Shown here: piece after piece, positions 8,310 to 17,101 of the stretch | Layout of the letters: every line of letters starts with the position of its first letter | Numbering within the stretch: the stretch's first letter is position 1 | DNA from: a virus | Direction: 5' to 3' (one strand) | IMG/VR virus record: IMGVR_UViG_3300036832_000441 | Coordinates: 1 to 37,303 of that record | Length of the DNA stretch: 37,303 nucleotides | Position numbers and translations under genes: made by a program | Notes under the pieces: generated by a model | What the model was told of the DNA's origin: nothing | What the model saw: only the letters and a program-made list of their open reading frames with translations | The model's database searches: none

Positions 8310-8528
8310 ATGCCGTTGCCTGAGATCCCGCCTCTGACTGTCCAGGCTCCGTTGGGGGCGGGGATCGGGCTGACGTTTCACTACCACTGGAGGGTGGCCA
8401 TGCGGAACTGGCCCGTCGATTGGTGGCAGCGTGACCTGGACGACCCGGTCGAGTGGGACACGACCTCGACGGCCGGGCTCGTGTTCATGACCGACCGGAT
8501 GATGCGGCTGCCGGAGCCGCCGGCATGA
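8310..8528 (+). CDS. Small hypothetical head-tail region protein
   Basis: A 72-residue protein three bases after the previous stop. It contains a compact aromatic core (LTFHYHWRVAMRNWPVDWWQ, then DDPVEWD) and ends in a Met/Pro-rich tail. No family is recognised. Its stop overlaps the ATG of the next gene, so it belongs to the connector operon. Confidence 0.55.
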   Translation: MPLPEIPPLTVQAPLGAGIGLTFHYHWRVAMRNWPVDWWQRDLDDPVEWDTTSTAGLVFMTDRMMRLPEPPA

Positions 8529-8986
8529 GCGCCGACGTGCCGATCGGGGTGCGGCCGTCCGTCGACGACGTGGCGCTGCTGATCCGGGCCCGGACGAAGG
8601 ACTCGAACGGGAACGAGGTCGGCACGTTCGACGACGACACCCGGCCGACAGAGACGCAGGTCGAGGAGCAGATCGACGCGTCGATCGCGATGATCCTGAT
8701 GCGGCTGCCGCCGGTCGAGCAGCTCCCGCCCGAGCTGGTGCCGGCGATCGCGACCGTGATCGCCTACCGTGCCGCGCTGCGGGTCGAGAAGTCGTACTTC
8801 CCGGAGCAGGTCCGCACCGACCGATCGGCGTACGCAGAGCTGTGGGCCGAGTACAACGCCGAGCTGGAAGCGCTGGTCGCGAAGGCGCAGGAGACGGTGA
8901 GCGGCGCGTTCGGCGCCAGCGGCATCGGCATGATCCCGGTCGGGTCGTGGACGTCGTTGCCGACCGACACGGGGCTGATGCCGTGA
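8525..8986 (+). CDS. Head-tail connector (adaptor) protein
   Basis: A 153-residue protein starting at ATG 8525 in an ATGA overlap. It opens with VRPSVDDVALLIRARTKD, the start helix of gp15/gp6-type adaptors ('PSVDDVA..I..RT'), and continues with an all-helical body (VEEQIDASIAMILMRLP, then AIATVIAYRAALRVEKSYFPEQ). These proteins form the ring below the portal that extends the DNA channel. Helical content, length and position agree. Confidence 0.75.
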   Translation: MSADVPIGVRPSVDDVALLIRARTKDSNGNEVGTFDDDTRPTETQVEEQIDASIAMILMRLPPVEQLPPELVPAIATVIAYRAALRVEKSYFPEQVRTDRSAYAELWAEYNAELEALVAKAQETVSGAFGASGIGMIPVGSWTSLPTDTGLMP

Positions 8987-9414
8987 AGCTCGAGATCGAG
9001 GCCAGGGGCGTGTCGAAGACGGTCGCGGATATCCAGGGGATAGCCGTCCGGTCTCGGTCGCTGGGCCCGCTTGGCCGCCAGTTCGCCGCGATCGTGAACC
9101 GCTCCACCGAGGCCCGGTTCCGGAGTCGGGGCGGCGGCTCCTGGCCTCCGCTCAGCCCGGACACGGCCCGGCAGAAGTCCGGGAACCAGATGCTGATCGA
9201 CTCCGGCGCCCTGCACCAGGCGGTCACGCACCAGACCGCCGAGGCGACGGCGGACGAGATCAGGGTGTCGCCGAACCCGGACGTCGAGTACGCCCGGTTC
9301 TTGAACTACGGCACCGTCAACATGCCCGCCCGCAAGCTGGTCGAGCTGCGGCCGGGCGAGCAGCGTGAGGCGGCGAAGCTGGTCGAGCGGTACGTCGTCA
9401 AGGGGCGGACGTGA
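8983..9414 (+). CDS. Tail completion/virion morphogenesis protein (Mu gpG-like)
   Basis: GTG 8983 overlaps the preceding stop as GTGA, giving 143 residues. The segment RSRGGGSWPPLSPDTARQKS, then LIDSGALHQAVT, matches the 'GG.WPPLSP.T...K...LI.SG.L' block of the Mu gpG/phage virion morphogenesis family. The later YARFLNYGTVNMPARKL matches its 'hqfG...mpaR' end. Members finish the neck or tail tip before joining. Position between adaptor and tail terminator supports this. Confidence 0.8.
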   Translation: MKLEIEARGVSKTVADIQGIAVRSRSLGPLGRQFAAIVNRSTEARFRSRGGGSWPPLSPDTARQKSGNQMLIDSGALHQAVTHQTAEATADEIRVSPNPDVEYARFLNYGTVNMPARKLVELRPGEQREAAKLVERYVVKGRT

Positions 9415-10076
9415 CCCTGGCCCCGGCAGCCGACACGATCTTCGGCCGGATCGTCTCTGGCGGCGACGTCGAGGACTGGGTGCTCACCTGCCTCAAGAAG
9501 TGGTCGTGCACCTACATGAGCGAGGTCGCGCGGCAGCACGGCATCGACCCGGACGCGTTGCCGGACGTGCGGGCGTTCGTGCCGTCGTTCACGTTCGACA
9601 AGTGGCCGGAGGACCAGATTCCGGCCGTGTTCGTGCTCAACACCGGCATGGTCGAGCGGCCCTTGAAGTCAGGGGACGGCGCCTACTACTGCCGCTGGCA
9701 GATGCACATCGGCGCGCTGACGTCGGCGAAGTCGCAGGAGCAGGCGCACCGGCTCGCGCAGCTCTACCTGGCCGCGCACCGGACGATCCTGATCCAGCGC
9801 CAGTCGCTGGACGGTGTCGCGGACGGCACGGACTGGCTCCTCGAGGGCGACATGCCCTTGAACTTCGACGACACCCGCACCCTGGCGGCGAGGGTCGGCA
9901 CGTTCACCGTCAACGTCGACCGGAGCTGCTTCGCCAACGCCGGCCCGGTCACACCTGCGGAGCCGCTGGAGCCGTGCCACGACCCGTGGCCTCCGTGGCC
10001 GTCCACCGAGCTCGTCGACATCGAGATCGACAACGTGCCGCTCGACGAGCCGTTCTCAACCGAAGGGAGTGAGTGA
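9411..10076 (+). CDS. Probable tail terminator protein
   Basis: A 221-residue protein starting at GTG 9411 with a 4-nt overlap, just before the sheath gene, where tail terminators lie. It contains CRWQMHIGALTSAKSQEQAH, then LAQLYLAAHRTILIQRQSL, the alternating strand-helix pattern of tail terminator proteins. It ends in an extended Pro/Glu-rich tail. The product would cap the tail tube and sheath and fix tail length. The assignment rests on position and general pattern. Confidence 0.6.
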   Translation: MTLAPAADTIFGRIVSGGDVEDWVLTCLKKWSCTYMSEVARQHGIDPDALPDVRAFVPSFTFDKWPEDQIPAVFVLNTGMVERPLKSGDGAYYCRWQMHIGALTSAKSQEQAHRLAQLYLAAHRTILIQRQSLDGVADGTDWLLEGDMPLNFDDTRTLAARVGTFTVNVDRSCFANAGPVTPAEPLEPCHDPWPPWPSTELVDIEIDNVPLDEPFSTEGSE

Positions 10077-11410
10077 TGCCGCGTCCAGGCTGGGACGTCA
10101 TTTCGAGGACCGCCCCTGTGCCACCCCAGGTGCCGACCGACACGAGCTGCTGGTTCGTCGCCGGCGCCACCGCGATCGGCCCGGTCGTGCCGACGCTGAT
10201 CCAGTCGCTCGACCAGTACGTCGCGGTGTACGGGGCCCGCACCGGAGGCGCACCGTTGTACGACGCCGCCGACGTCTTCTTCCGCGAGGGCGGCAGCAAG
10301 CTGTGGGTGTCCGCGATCCCGACGACGCCGAGCGGGCTCAGCGTCCAGCAGGCCGAGCCGCAGGCGGCGCCGGCGGTGCCGCTCGACCGGGCCGAGCTGG
10401 AGCAGATGACCCGCGACGAGCTGAACGCCAAGGCGGCCGAGGTCGGCATCGCCGACCCCGGGTCGCTGCCGAACAAGGAGGCCGTCATCGACGCGCTCGT
10501 CGGCCCGCCGGCGGACGTGGAGGTGGCGCCGGCGGCGGTGACGTCGGCGCAGATCGAGACGGCGCTCGACCTGTTCACGGACGCGTACGGGCCGGGGCAG
10601 GTGTCGGTGCCGGGCAGCGTCGACCCGGCCGTCAACCACTACCTGCTCCAGCACGCGATGGACCACAACCGGGTGGCGCTGCTCGAGTCGCCGCCCGCCG
10701 CGGACGCGGCGACGCTGATTGCGTTCGCGGCGAACTACACGTCCGACGCGGGCGCGATCCGAGCGGCGCTGTTCGGGCCGCTCGGGATCTTCCCGGGCGT
10801 CGCGTCCGGCACGACCAGGTCGATCGGCTGGACGGCCGTCGTCGCCGGGTGCATCGCCCGCAACGAGGGCCGGGGCTTGAACCCGAACATCCCGGCTGCC
10901 GGCGTCGACGGCATCTCCACGTTCGCGCTCGACGTCGAGAAGCGCTTCATCGACACCGACTACACGAACCTGAACGCCAACAGCGTCGACATGGCCCAGT
11001 ACCGCTGGGGCGCGTTGGAGACGTTCGGGTGGCGGACGCTGGCCGACCCGGTCGCGCAGCAGCCGTGGTGGAGCCTCGGCTTCGCCCGGCTGCGGATGGC
11101 GATCGAGGCGCAGGCCGGCGCGGTCGCCGAGCGGTACGTGTTCTCGGAGATCGACGGCAGGGGCCTGACGATCGCCCAGTTCGGCTCCGACCTGCGGGCG
11201 ATCCTCGTCCCGTTCTACGAGTCCGGGGCCCTGTACGGCGACACGGCCGACGACGCGTTCCAGGTCAACGTCGGCCCGGCCGTGAACACGCCGGCGACGA
11301 TCGCCAACGGCGAGCTGCACGCGGTGCTCGAAGTTCGGATGAGCCCGTTCGCCGAGTACGTGGTGATCGAGATCGTGAAGGTGGCAACGACCCAGGCGAT
11401 CGCGGCCTGA
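10076..11410 (+). CDS. Contractile tail sheath protein with an inserted SAP/Rho-N-like domain
   Basis: ATG 10076 is preferred to the GTG three bases earlier because AAGGGA is well spaced. The 444-residue protein has the sheath N-terminus (PTDTSCWFVAGATAIGPV, then VYGARTGGAPLYDAADVFF) and C-terminal domain (LADPVAQQPWWSLGFARLRM, then FQVNVGPAVNTPATIANGEL), which defines a contractile tail. About residues 97-146 interrupt the fold with a Pro/Ala linker and a compact helical unit (LEQMTRDELNAKAAEVGI, then NKEAVIDALVG) of the SAP/HeH/Rho-N type. Such units usually bind nucleic acid, but here one would lie on the sheath surface. Confidence 0.88.
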   Translation: MPRPGWDVISRTAPVPPQVPTDTSCWFVAGATAIGPVVPTLIQSLDQYVAVYGARTGGAPLYDAADVFFREGGSKLWVSAIPTTPSGLSVQQAEPQAAPAVPLDRAELEQMTRDELNAKAAEVGIADPGSLPNKEAVIDALVGPPADVEVAPAAVTSAQIETALDLFTDAYGPGQVSVPGSVDPAVNHYLLQHAMDHNRVALLESPPAADAATLIAFAANYTSDAGAIRAALFGPLGIFPGVASGTTRSIGWTAVVAGCIARNEGRGLNPNIPAAGVDGISTFALDVEKRFIDTDYTNLNANSVDMAQYRWGALETFGWRTLADPVAQQPWWSLGFARLRMAIEAQAGAVAERYVFSEIDGRGLTIAQFGSDLRAILVPFYESGALYGDTADDAFQVNVGPAVNTPATIANGELHAVLEVRMSPFAEYVVIEIVKVATTQAIAA

Positions 11411-11431
11411 CCCGAAGGGAGGTAAGCGCAG

Positions 11432-11839
11432 ATGCGCGAGGACAACTACTCAGTGACCGTCGTCGTCGCAGGCAAGGACCTCGGCGTGTGGGACAAGTGC
11501 ACCGGCGGCGAGGTCGACTCGGACGAGACCCGCTACCGGCCGGGCGCGATGGGCAAGCCGATCTCGCTCGGCGGCCAGATCACGGTCGGCAACGTCGTCG
11601 TCAGCCGCATGTTCGACCAGATCAGGGACGGTGCGATCGCCCACTGGCTGATCGGGCTGGTCGGCAAGGGCGTGATCGTCGTCCACAAGCAGCCGCTCGA
11701 CATCGACGGCAACGCCGCAGGTCGGGCGTTCACGTACACCGGCAAGCTCAAGAAGGCGCAGCCGCCCGACCACGACTCCGAGTCGTCGGCCGTGGCGATG
11801 TTCGAGCTGGAGATGGTGCCGGCCGGGACGGTGGCCTGA
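11432..11839 (+). CDS. Tail tube protein
   Basis: A 135-residue protein following the sheath, after a strong AAGGGAGG. Composition and order (VVAGKDLGVWDKCTGGEVDS, RYRPGAMGKPISLGGQITVG, AVAMFELEMVPAG) match tube proteins of contractile tails: a small beta-barrel that stacks in hexamers inside the sheath. The next gene starts in an ATG overlapping its stop. Confidence 0.82.
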   Translation: MREDNYSVTVVVAGKDLGVWDKCTGGEVDSDETRYRPGAMGKPISLGGQITVGNVVVSRMFDQIRDGAIAHWLIGLVGKGVIVVHKQPLDIDGNAAGRAFTYTGKLKKAQPPDHDSESSAVAMFELEMVPAGTVA

Positions 11840-12366
11840 TGGACGACCAGTTCGAGGACGTCATCACCGAACCGGTGCCGGTCAACCCGGCGCTGGCCGC
11901 GATCCGGGCCGAGCGTGAGAAGGCAGCCGAACGGCACGTCTACGACCTGGACGTGCCCGGCTACGGCGGCCTGCTCGTGATCCGTTGCGGCCCGCTCGGC
12001 GGCAACCGGGCCACGATCCTGCGGGAGCGGTGGGAGCGGTCGAAGGACCCGCGCCGCGACTTCAACCTGAACGCGGACACGATCATCGGCGCCTGCCGCG
12101 AGGTCCTCGGCCGCCCGACGCCGCTGGAGCCGCTGCAGCCGCTCGCCCCGGACCCGATGATCGTCGACTCGGAGCTCGCCGAGCTGCTCCACCTCGAGAT
12201 CGACACGATCGACGGCGCCAAGCCGACCGCCCGCGAGGTGCTGCAGGCCTTGTTCAGCGCCGCCCACGACCCGGACATAGCGATCGGCGTCGCAGGCGGC
12301 GAGTTCATGGCCTGGGCCGCCTCGGCGGAAGACCAGGTCAGTGAGGAGGCGCTGGGGGAATCCTGA
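11839..12366 (+). CDS. Tail assembly chaperone, unshifted product
   Basis: A 175-residue acidic, helical protein between tube and tape measure, the invariable position of tail assembly chaperones. It has YDLDVPGYGGLLVIRCGPLG (a strand pair typical of the family) and ends EEALGES. The sequence GGGGGAA (12354-12360) lies just before the stop, and an open frame continues at -1. This arrangement is the classic two-product system in which the short form and the frameshifted form together load the tape measure for tube assembly. Confidence 0.8.
   Translation: MDDQFEDVITEPVPVNPALAAIRAEREKAAERHVYDLDVPGYGGLLVIRCGPLGGNRATILRERWERSKDPRRDFNLNADTIIGACREVLGRPTPLEPLQPLAPDPMIVDSELAELLHLEIDTIDGAKPTAREVLQALFSAAHDPDIAIGVAGGEFMAWAASAEDQVSEEALGES
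12354..12360 (+). promoter_or_regulatory. Putative -1 ribosomal frameshift site
   Basis: GGGGGAA is read as G GGG GAA. The glycine tRNA on GGG can re-pair with GGG one base back. The Glu codon cannot re-pair fully, so the heptamer is not canonical (X XXY YYZ). Two codons later the zero frame stops (TGA 12364-12366), whereas the -1 frame is open to 12563. Confidence 0.65.
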
Positions 12367-12563
12367 GCGGACCTGGGGTCTCGGCGGCGGCGCAGCTACT
12401 CGTGCTCGGCCTGCCCGGGCTCCGCTACCTCGAGACGACAGACGGGGAGGAACGGCTGATGCTCCAGGCGGTCGGGATGCGAGCGTTCGAGTTCGCTGAC
12501 CAGATGCAGCGCAACCTGGCGACGCACATCGCCAACGCGTTCGTGAAGGCGAGGCTCGGCTAG
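12357..12563 (+). CDS. Tail assembly chaperone, -1 frame extension
   Basis: This frame has no ATG, GTG or TTG at its head. It reads GILSGPGVSAAAQLLVLGLP, then RYLETTDGEERLMLQAVGMR and FEFADQMQRNLATHIANAFV, and ends at TAG 12561-12563, just before the tape measure start. It would add about 68 residues to the upstream protein. G3-position GC content and amino-acid make-up look genuine. A rarer alternative is independent initiation at CTG 12363, which overlaps the stop as CTGA. Confidence 0.75.
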   Translation, partial: GILSGPGVSAAAQLLVLGLPGLRYLETTDGEERLMLQAVGMRAFEFADQMQRNLATHIANAFVKARLG

Positions 12564-14369
12564 GTGGAGTTCGTCGACGTCGTCATGCGGATCCTCCAGG
12601 CCCGCCAGTTCCAGGCGGACGCCGACAAGGCCGCGAAGGCAGTCAAGGGCGTCGGCGACGCGTCGGAGACGGCCGGGAAGAAGGCCGGGATGGGCTGGAA
12701 GGGCGTGGCGAAGTGGGCCGGCGGCGCGGCGGCGATCTACGCGGGCACCAGGTTCCTCGAGGGCTCGATCAAAACGACCGAGCAGCTGGGCGCGTCGACG
12801 ATCGCGCTCAACCGCACCACGGGCTTGTCGATCAAGCAGTCGTCCGAGTGGGCAGCGGTCCTGAAGGCCCGCAACATCAACAGCAAGACGTTCCAGATCG
12901 GGATGGTCGCCCTGTCGCGGCAGATGGTGAGGGGGGCCACCGACACGCAGAAGTACGGGTCGAAGGTCGCGGATCTCAACCAGCAGTTCGACGAGGTCCG
13001 CAAGCAGGGCGGCAAGGGCGCCGCCAAGCAGCTCGAGTCGATCGGCAAGCAGCTCGTGTCAACCCGCCAGCGCGCCTCGGACTCGCTCAAGATCTGGCAC
13101 GACCTCGGCGTGAACATGGACGACATCCGCAAGGGCGACACGTCGAAGGTGATGCTGGAGGTGTCGGACGGCCTGGCGAAGATGAAGAACCCGGCCGAGC
13201 GTGCCGCCTACGCGCAGAAGCTCCTCGGCCGTGCCGGCATCCAGCTCGCCCCGGTCTTCTTCCGAGGGTCGAAGGCGATCAAGGAGCAGCTCGCCGTGGC
13301 GGACAAGTACGGGCTGTCGATGTCCGGCAAGAACGCGAAGGACGTCAGGCAGGGGATCAAGGACCAGCGCGAGCTGCAGATGGCGTACACGGGCGTGCAG
13401 GTCAGCCTGGGCAGGGCGCTGCTGCCGGTGATGATCCAGATCAGCAAGATCATCCTCAAGGTCGCCGATGTCATGCAGCCGCTGATCAGGCGCGGCTGGC
13501 TCCTCAAGGGGCTGATCGGCGCGCTCGTCGTCGCGTTCGTCGCCTTGAAGGGCGTGCTGCTCGCCGCCAAGGTCGCGCAGGCGGCGGTCACGCTGGGCGA
13601 GCTCGGGCTGAACGCGGCGTTCATGGCCAACCCGATCTTCCTCGTGATCGCCGCGATCGCGCTCCTGGTCGTCGGGATCATCTACGCCTGGAAGCACTTC
13701 AAGTGGTTCCGCGACGCCGTCTACGACGTCTGGAACGCCCTCAAGTGGGCGTTCAACTGGGCGAAGCAGAACTGGCCGCTGCTGGTCGGCATCCTCGGAG
13801 GCCCGTTCGGGCTCGCCGTCGCCTACATCGTCACCCACTGGGCTCAGGTCAAGGCCGTGATCTTCGAGACGTGGGACTGGATCAAGAAGCACTGGCCGCT
13901 CTTGGTCGCCATCCTCGGCGGCCCGATCGCCCTCGCCGTCCAGCAGATCATCGCCCACTGGGACTCGCTCAAGCAGGCGGTCGGCCGCGCGATCGACTGG
14001 ATGATCAAGAAGGTCAAGGAGTTCCTGCACCTGATCACCGGCATCCCCGACAAGCTCACCGGCCTGGTCAAGAAGCTTCCGGGCGGAGGCCTGATCTCCA
14101 AGGCCACCCACTACGCAACGCATCCGTGGTCGATCTTCACCGGGCAGCACGGCGGCGTCATGCCATACCCGGGCGGCACCGCCCTTGTCGGCGAGGCCGG
14201 GCCGGAGATCATCCGGCTGCCGGTAGGCGGCCAGGTGCTGCCGCTCCCGCAGGCAGGCATGGCTGGCCTCGGCGGCGAGGTCACCGTCCGGGTGCCGGTG
14301 TTCCTCGACCGCCGCCAGATCGCCGAGGCGGTCGGACAGTTCACCGCCGACAAGCTGGCGCGCCGGTGA
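12564..14369 (+). CDS. Tail tape measure protein
   Basis: A 601-residue protein from GTG 12564. It begins with VMRILQARQFQADADKAAKA, the usual tape measure opening, and has long helical stretches with Gln/Lys. About residues 310-380 are a hydrophobic membrane-like block (LIGALVVAFVALKGVLLAAK, then IFLVIAAIALLVVGIIYAW). Two tandem copies of a W-PLLV-ILGGP motif follow (about 410-465), and the C-terminus HGGVMPYPGGTALVGEAGPE is the common tape measure end. It sets tail length, here short for the class, and may form the channel for DNA entry. It overlaps the next gene by 4 nt. Confidence 0.92.
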   Translation: MEFVDVVMRILQARQFQADADKAAKAVKGVGDASETAGKKAGMGWKGVAKWAGGAAAIYAGTRFLEGSIKTTEQLGASTIALNRTTGLSIKQSSEWAAVLKARNINSKTFQIGMVALSRQMVRGATDTQKYGSKVADLNQQFDEVRKQGGKGAAKQLESIGKQLVSTRQRASDSLKIWHDLGVNMDDIRKGDTSKVMLEVSDGLAKMKNPAERAAYAQKLLGRAGIQLAPVFFRGSKAIKEQLAVADKYGLSMSGKNAKDVRQGIKDQRELQMAYTGVQVSLGRALLPVMIQISKIILKVADVMQPLIRRGWLLKGLIGALVVAFVALKGVLLAAKVAQAAVTLGELGLNAAFMANPIFLVIAAIALLVVGIIYAWKHFKWFRDAVYDVWNALKWAFNWAKQNWPLLVGILGGPFGLAVAYIVTHWAQVKAVIFETWDWIKKHWPLLVAILGGPIALAVQQIIAHWDSLKQAVGRAIDWMIKKVKEFLHLITGIPDKLTGLVKKLPGGGLISKATHYATHPWSIFTGQHGGVMPYPGGTALVGEAGPEIIRLPVGGQVLPLPQAGMAGLGGEVTVRVPVFLDRRQIAEAVGQFTADKLARR

Positions 14370-15118
14370 CCCTCGTCCCGCCGCCTGTCGGGCAGGTCCG
14401 GATCTCGACCACCGACCCGCCGATGCGGGTGCTGGCCCGGCTGTGGTCTGACCCGGTGCTGGTCGAGGCCGGCTACGGCGGCTGGGTCGAGGTCGCCCGC
14501 CCGCGCAAGTCGCCGATCACCACCTGGCAGGCCTCGCCGGGGCTGCGGTTGCAGTTGCCGATCCTGATCGACGACTGGGCGAACGGCAAGAGCGTCGAGA
14601 AGCTGATCGCCGACGTCGAGCTGATGGGCCGCCCGGTCGCCTCGAACGGGAACCCGCCGATCGTCAAGGTGCAGGCGCGCGGCGGCCACGTCCCGTACCA
14701 GTCGCGGAAGTGGGTCGTCGACACGCTGGCGTTCGGGGACGCGCTGATGAACGACTCCGGCGACCGGGTGCGGCAGCAGATCACCCTGCACCTGCTCGAG
14801 TTCGTGGAGGACGTCTACCTGGCCGCGCAATCGCCCGCGCTCAAGGAGCGGGCGAAGGCGGCGTCGAAGAAGAGCTCGCCGGGCGCGTCGAAGAAGCGGA
14901 CGCCGTCGAAGGGTGGCGGCGGCGGGTCGGGCAAGTCGGTCGAGCAGCTCGCGTCCGGGCCGCTTTTGCCCTCCTACCCGTTCGGCGCCGGCGAGACCCT
15001 GGTCAGGGTCGCCGCCCGCGAGCTGGGCGACGCGACCCGGTGGACGGAGCTCGCCGACCTCAACGGCATCCGCGACCCGCGCGCGGTGCCGTTCGGGCAG
15101 GTGATCCGGCTGCCATGA
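14366..15118 (+). CDS. LysM-containing baseplate/tail protein
   Basis: GTG 14366 overlaps the tape measure stop, giving 250 residues. The N-terminal part (STTDPPMRVLARLWSDPVLV to FVEDVYLA) resembles the baseplate protein that bridges tape measure and hub in contractile tails. A Lys/Ser/Gly linker follows (about 155-185). The last 50 residues (GAGETLVRVAARELGDATRW, then LADLNGIRDPRAVPFGQVIR) are a LysM module. In the P2/Mu/T4 lineage this slot is filled by gpX or gp53-like proteins that clamp the baseplate wedges or hold the hub. Confidence 0.78.
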   Translation: MTLVPPPVGQVRISTTDPPMRVLARLWSDPVLVEAGYGGWVEVARPRKSPITTWQASPGLRLQLPILIDDWANGKSVEKLIADVELMGRPVASNGNPPIVKVQARGGHVPYQSRKWVVDTLAFGDALMNDSGDRVRQQITLHLLEFVEDVYLAAQSPALKERAKAASKKSSPGASKKRTPSKGGGGGSGKSVEQLASGPLLPSYPFGAGETLVRVAARELGDATRWTELADLNGIRDPRAVPFGQVIRLP

Positions 15119-17040
15119 CGATCGCGCCGCTGGCCGCCCCGCCGAAGCCGGAGATAGACCTCGACATCCAGAAGGTCGTCTTCGATGTCATCAACCGCAA
15201 GATCAAGGGCCTCGACCTCCGCGTCGACGAGAGCCTCGTCGACGGGAGTGTGGAGCGGACGATGCAGGGCGCGTCGACGTTGACGATGAACCTCCACGAC
15301 CCCGACCGGATCCTGCTCCAGTCCGGCATGTTCTCGTACCAGATCGACGTCAAGCTCGACCGGTTCTACTTCCGGCTGGTGCAGGTGCAGAAGCAGGGCG
15401 ACGAGCTCGCCTGCACGTTCGAGGACCGCGTCGTCGCCTGGCTGCGGGAGGGCAACACGCCCAGGAAGGCGAGCCGGACGGCGATGACCCGCGCCGAGTT
15501 CGCCTACTCGCTGGTGCGGGAGGTCAAGAAGGGCGGCGGCATCGACTTCTACTGCCCGGAGCTGCACGTCAAGCAGCCGATCGCCAAGGCTCAGCAGAAG
15601 CAGACGCCGACCACAAGGAAGGCGCAGCGGGACCCGGGCGTCGCCCGCACGCTGAGCGGCCTGACGGTCAAGGGCGTGAAGGCGACGTCGTCGCAGATCC
15701 GCTACGCCGAGCGTGCCCTCGACGTCGCCGACTCACTGGGCGCGCCCGACAAGGCGAAGCTGGCGCTGATCGAGGCGTGCATCGTCGAGAGCCTGCTGTC
15801 GAACCTGGCCGGAGGCGACCGCGACAGCGCCGGCATCCTGCAGGTCAGGGCGTCGACGGCGAAGCCGATGGGCATCTCGAACACCGACGTCGAGGCGTGC
15901 TGCAACGCGTTCCTGACCAAGGGCTTCACCGGCCGGGGCGGCGCGATCAGCCTGGCCCGGTCGAACCCGGGCATGAGCGCCGGGCAGATCGCGCAGGCGG
16001 TGCAGGGCTCCGCGTATCCGACGCGGTATGACGGCGTCGTCTCCGAGGCGCAGAAGTTCGTGGACGGCTACCAGGGCGGCGCCGACTCGTCGGCGCGGTG
16101 GGCGTCGACGGCCGCCTCGACGGTGGTCGTCCCGTACCAGTTCCAGCGCGGCGGCACGGCGGCCGGGCAGACGGCGAAGGCGAAGGAGTCGACGTGGGAC
16201 GCCCTCCAGCGCCTGGCGTCGGAGGTGCAGTGGGCGTGCTTCGTGTCGGAGAACGTCTGCTACTTCATCTCGGAGCCCGAGCTCGCCAAGGCGAAGCCGT
16301 CGATGATCATCTCGGAGAAGTCGCCCGGGGTCAGCGGCATCGACTTCGACATCGACCACGGCAAGGTCCGAGACATCGTCACCGTCCACGCCCGCGCCGC
16401 CCGCTGGGTCGCCGCCCCGGGCGCGGTCGTGGTCATCGAGGACTGCGGCCCGGCGGACGGCCGCTGGATCGTGCAGGACATGACCCGGGGCCTGTTCGAC
16501 CCGGATACGCAGATCACGCTGCAGCGGCCGACTCAGCCGCTTCCGGAGCCGGCGCCGACGACGACCACCTCGACTCCGACGTCGACGTCAAAGGCGGCGA
16601 TCGCGCAGTCCGCCCTGTCCGGCGACCTGTGCTCGCAGCTCGTCCAGGCCGCCGACGCGCTGGCGGCGAAGCGGTTCCCGTACGTGTGGGACGGCGGCCA
16701 CCGCTCGGCAGGGACGGCGGACACCGGGGCGCCGGGGCCGGGCTACACCGGCCACACGGTCGGGCTCGACTGCTCCGGATCGACGGGGGCGGTGCTCGCC
16801 GCCGTCGGGATGGGCTTCAACCCGGGCGACTCGGTGTACGACTCCGGCCAGTTTGCGAGCTCATGGGGCCAGGCGGGCGAGGGCCAATGCCTGACCGTGT
16901 GGGCGAACGACGTCCACGTCTTCATGTTCATCAAGGGCCAGCACTACGGGACCGGGTCGGCGGGCAACTCGGGCGGGTTCGCCCACCAGCCGATGCGGTC
17001 GACCGCAGGCTTCACTCCTCGACACTGGCCAGGCATGTGA
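15115..17040 (+). CDS. Baseplate hub protein with lytic transglycosylase-like and NlpC/P60-like domains
   Basis: ATG 15115 overlaps the upstream stop; the product has 641 residues. About 1-165 and 335-480 form the gpD/gp27-like hub split in two. About 190-320 is a lysozyme-like domain: LALIEACIVESLLSN with E225 as the likely acid, then GGDRDSAGILQVR, the usual phage transglycosylase motif. A Pro/Thr linker (about 472-493) leads to an NlpC/P60-like domain (about 500-641): YVWDGGH, GLDCSGS with nucleophile C553, and H601 in DVHVFMF. It should sit at the tail tip and degrade cell-wall glycan and peptide during DNA entry. Two hydrolases in one hub chain is unusual. Confidence 0.85.
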   Translation: MTIAPLAAPPKPEIDLDIQKVVFDVINRKIKGLDLRVDESLVDGSVERTMQGASTLTMNLHDPDRILLQSGMFSYQIDVKLDRFYFRLVQVQKQGDELACTFEDRVVAWLREGNTPRKASRTAMTRAEFAYSLVREVKKGGGIDFYCPELHVKQPIAKAQQKQTPTTRKAQRDPGVARTLSGLTVKGVKATSSQIRYAERALDVADSLGAPDKAKLALIEACIVESLLSNLAGGDRDSAGILQVRASTAKPMGISNTDVEACCNAFLTKGFTGRGGAISLARSNPGMSAGQIAQAVQGSAYPTRYDGVVSEAQKFVDGYQGGADSSARWASTAASTVVVPYQFQRGGTAAGQTAKAKESTWDALQRLASEVQWACFVSENVCYFISEPELAKAKPSMIISEKSPGVSGIDFDIDHGKVRDIVTVHARAARWVAAPGAVVVIEDCGPADGRWIVQDMTRGLFDPDTQITLQRPTQPLPEPAPTTTTSTPTSTSKAAIAQSALSGDLCSQLVQAADALAAKRFPYVWDGGHRSAGTADTGAPGPGYTGHTVGLDCSGSTGAVLAAVGMGFNPGDSVYDSGQFASSWGQAGEGQCLTVWANDVHVFMFIKGQHYGTGSAGNSGGFAHQPMRSTAGFTPRHWPGM

Positions 17041-17101
17041 AAGGCATGAACAGCTCCGACATACCTGTCCAGTTTGTTGCACACCTAGAAGGTGGCCAGC
17101 T

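Noticed and set aside
9764-11320. 518-codon minus-strand frame opposite the sheath gene
   Set aside because: Low-complexity shadow of the sheath gene.
10069-11836. Very long plus-strand frame covering the sheath and tube genes in another register
   Set aside because: It is an Arg/Gly/Pro-rich shadow frame typical of GC-rich DNA; only its last part, from ATG 11839, is the real chaperone gene.
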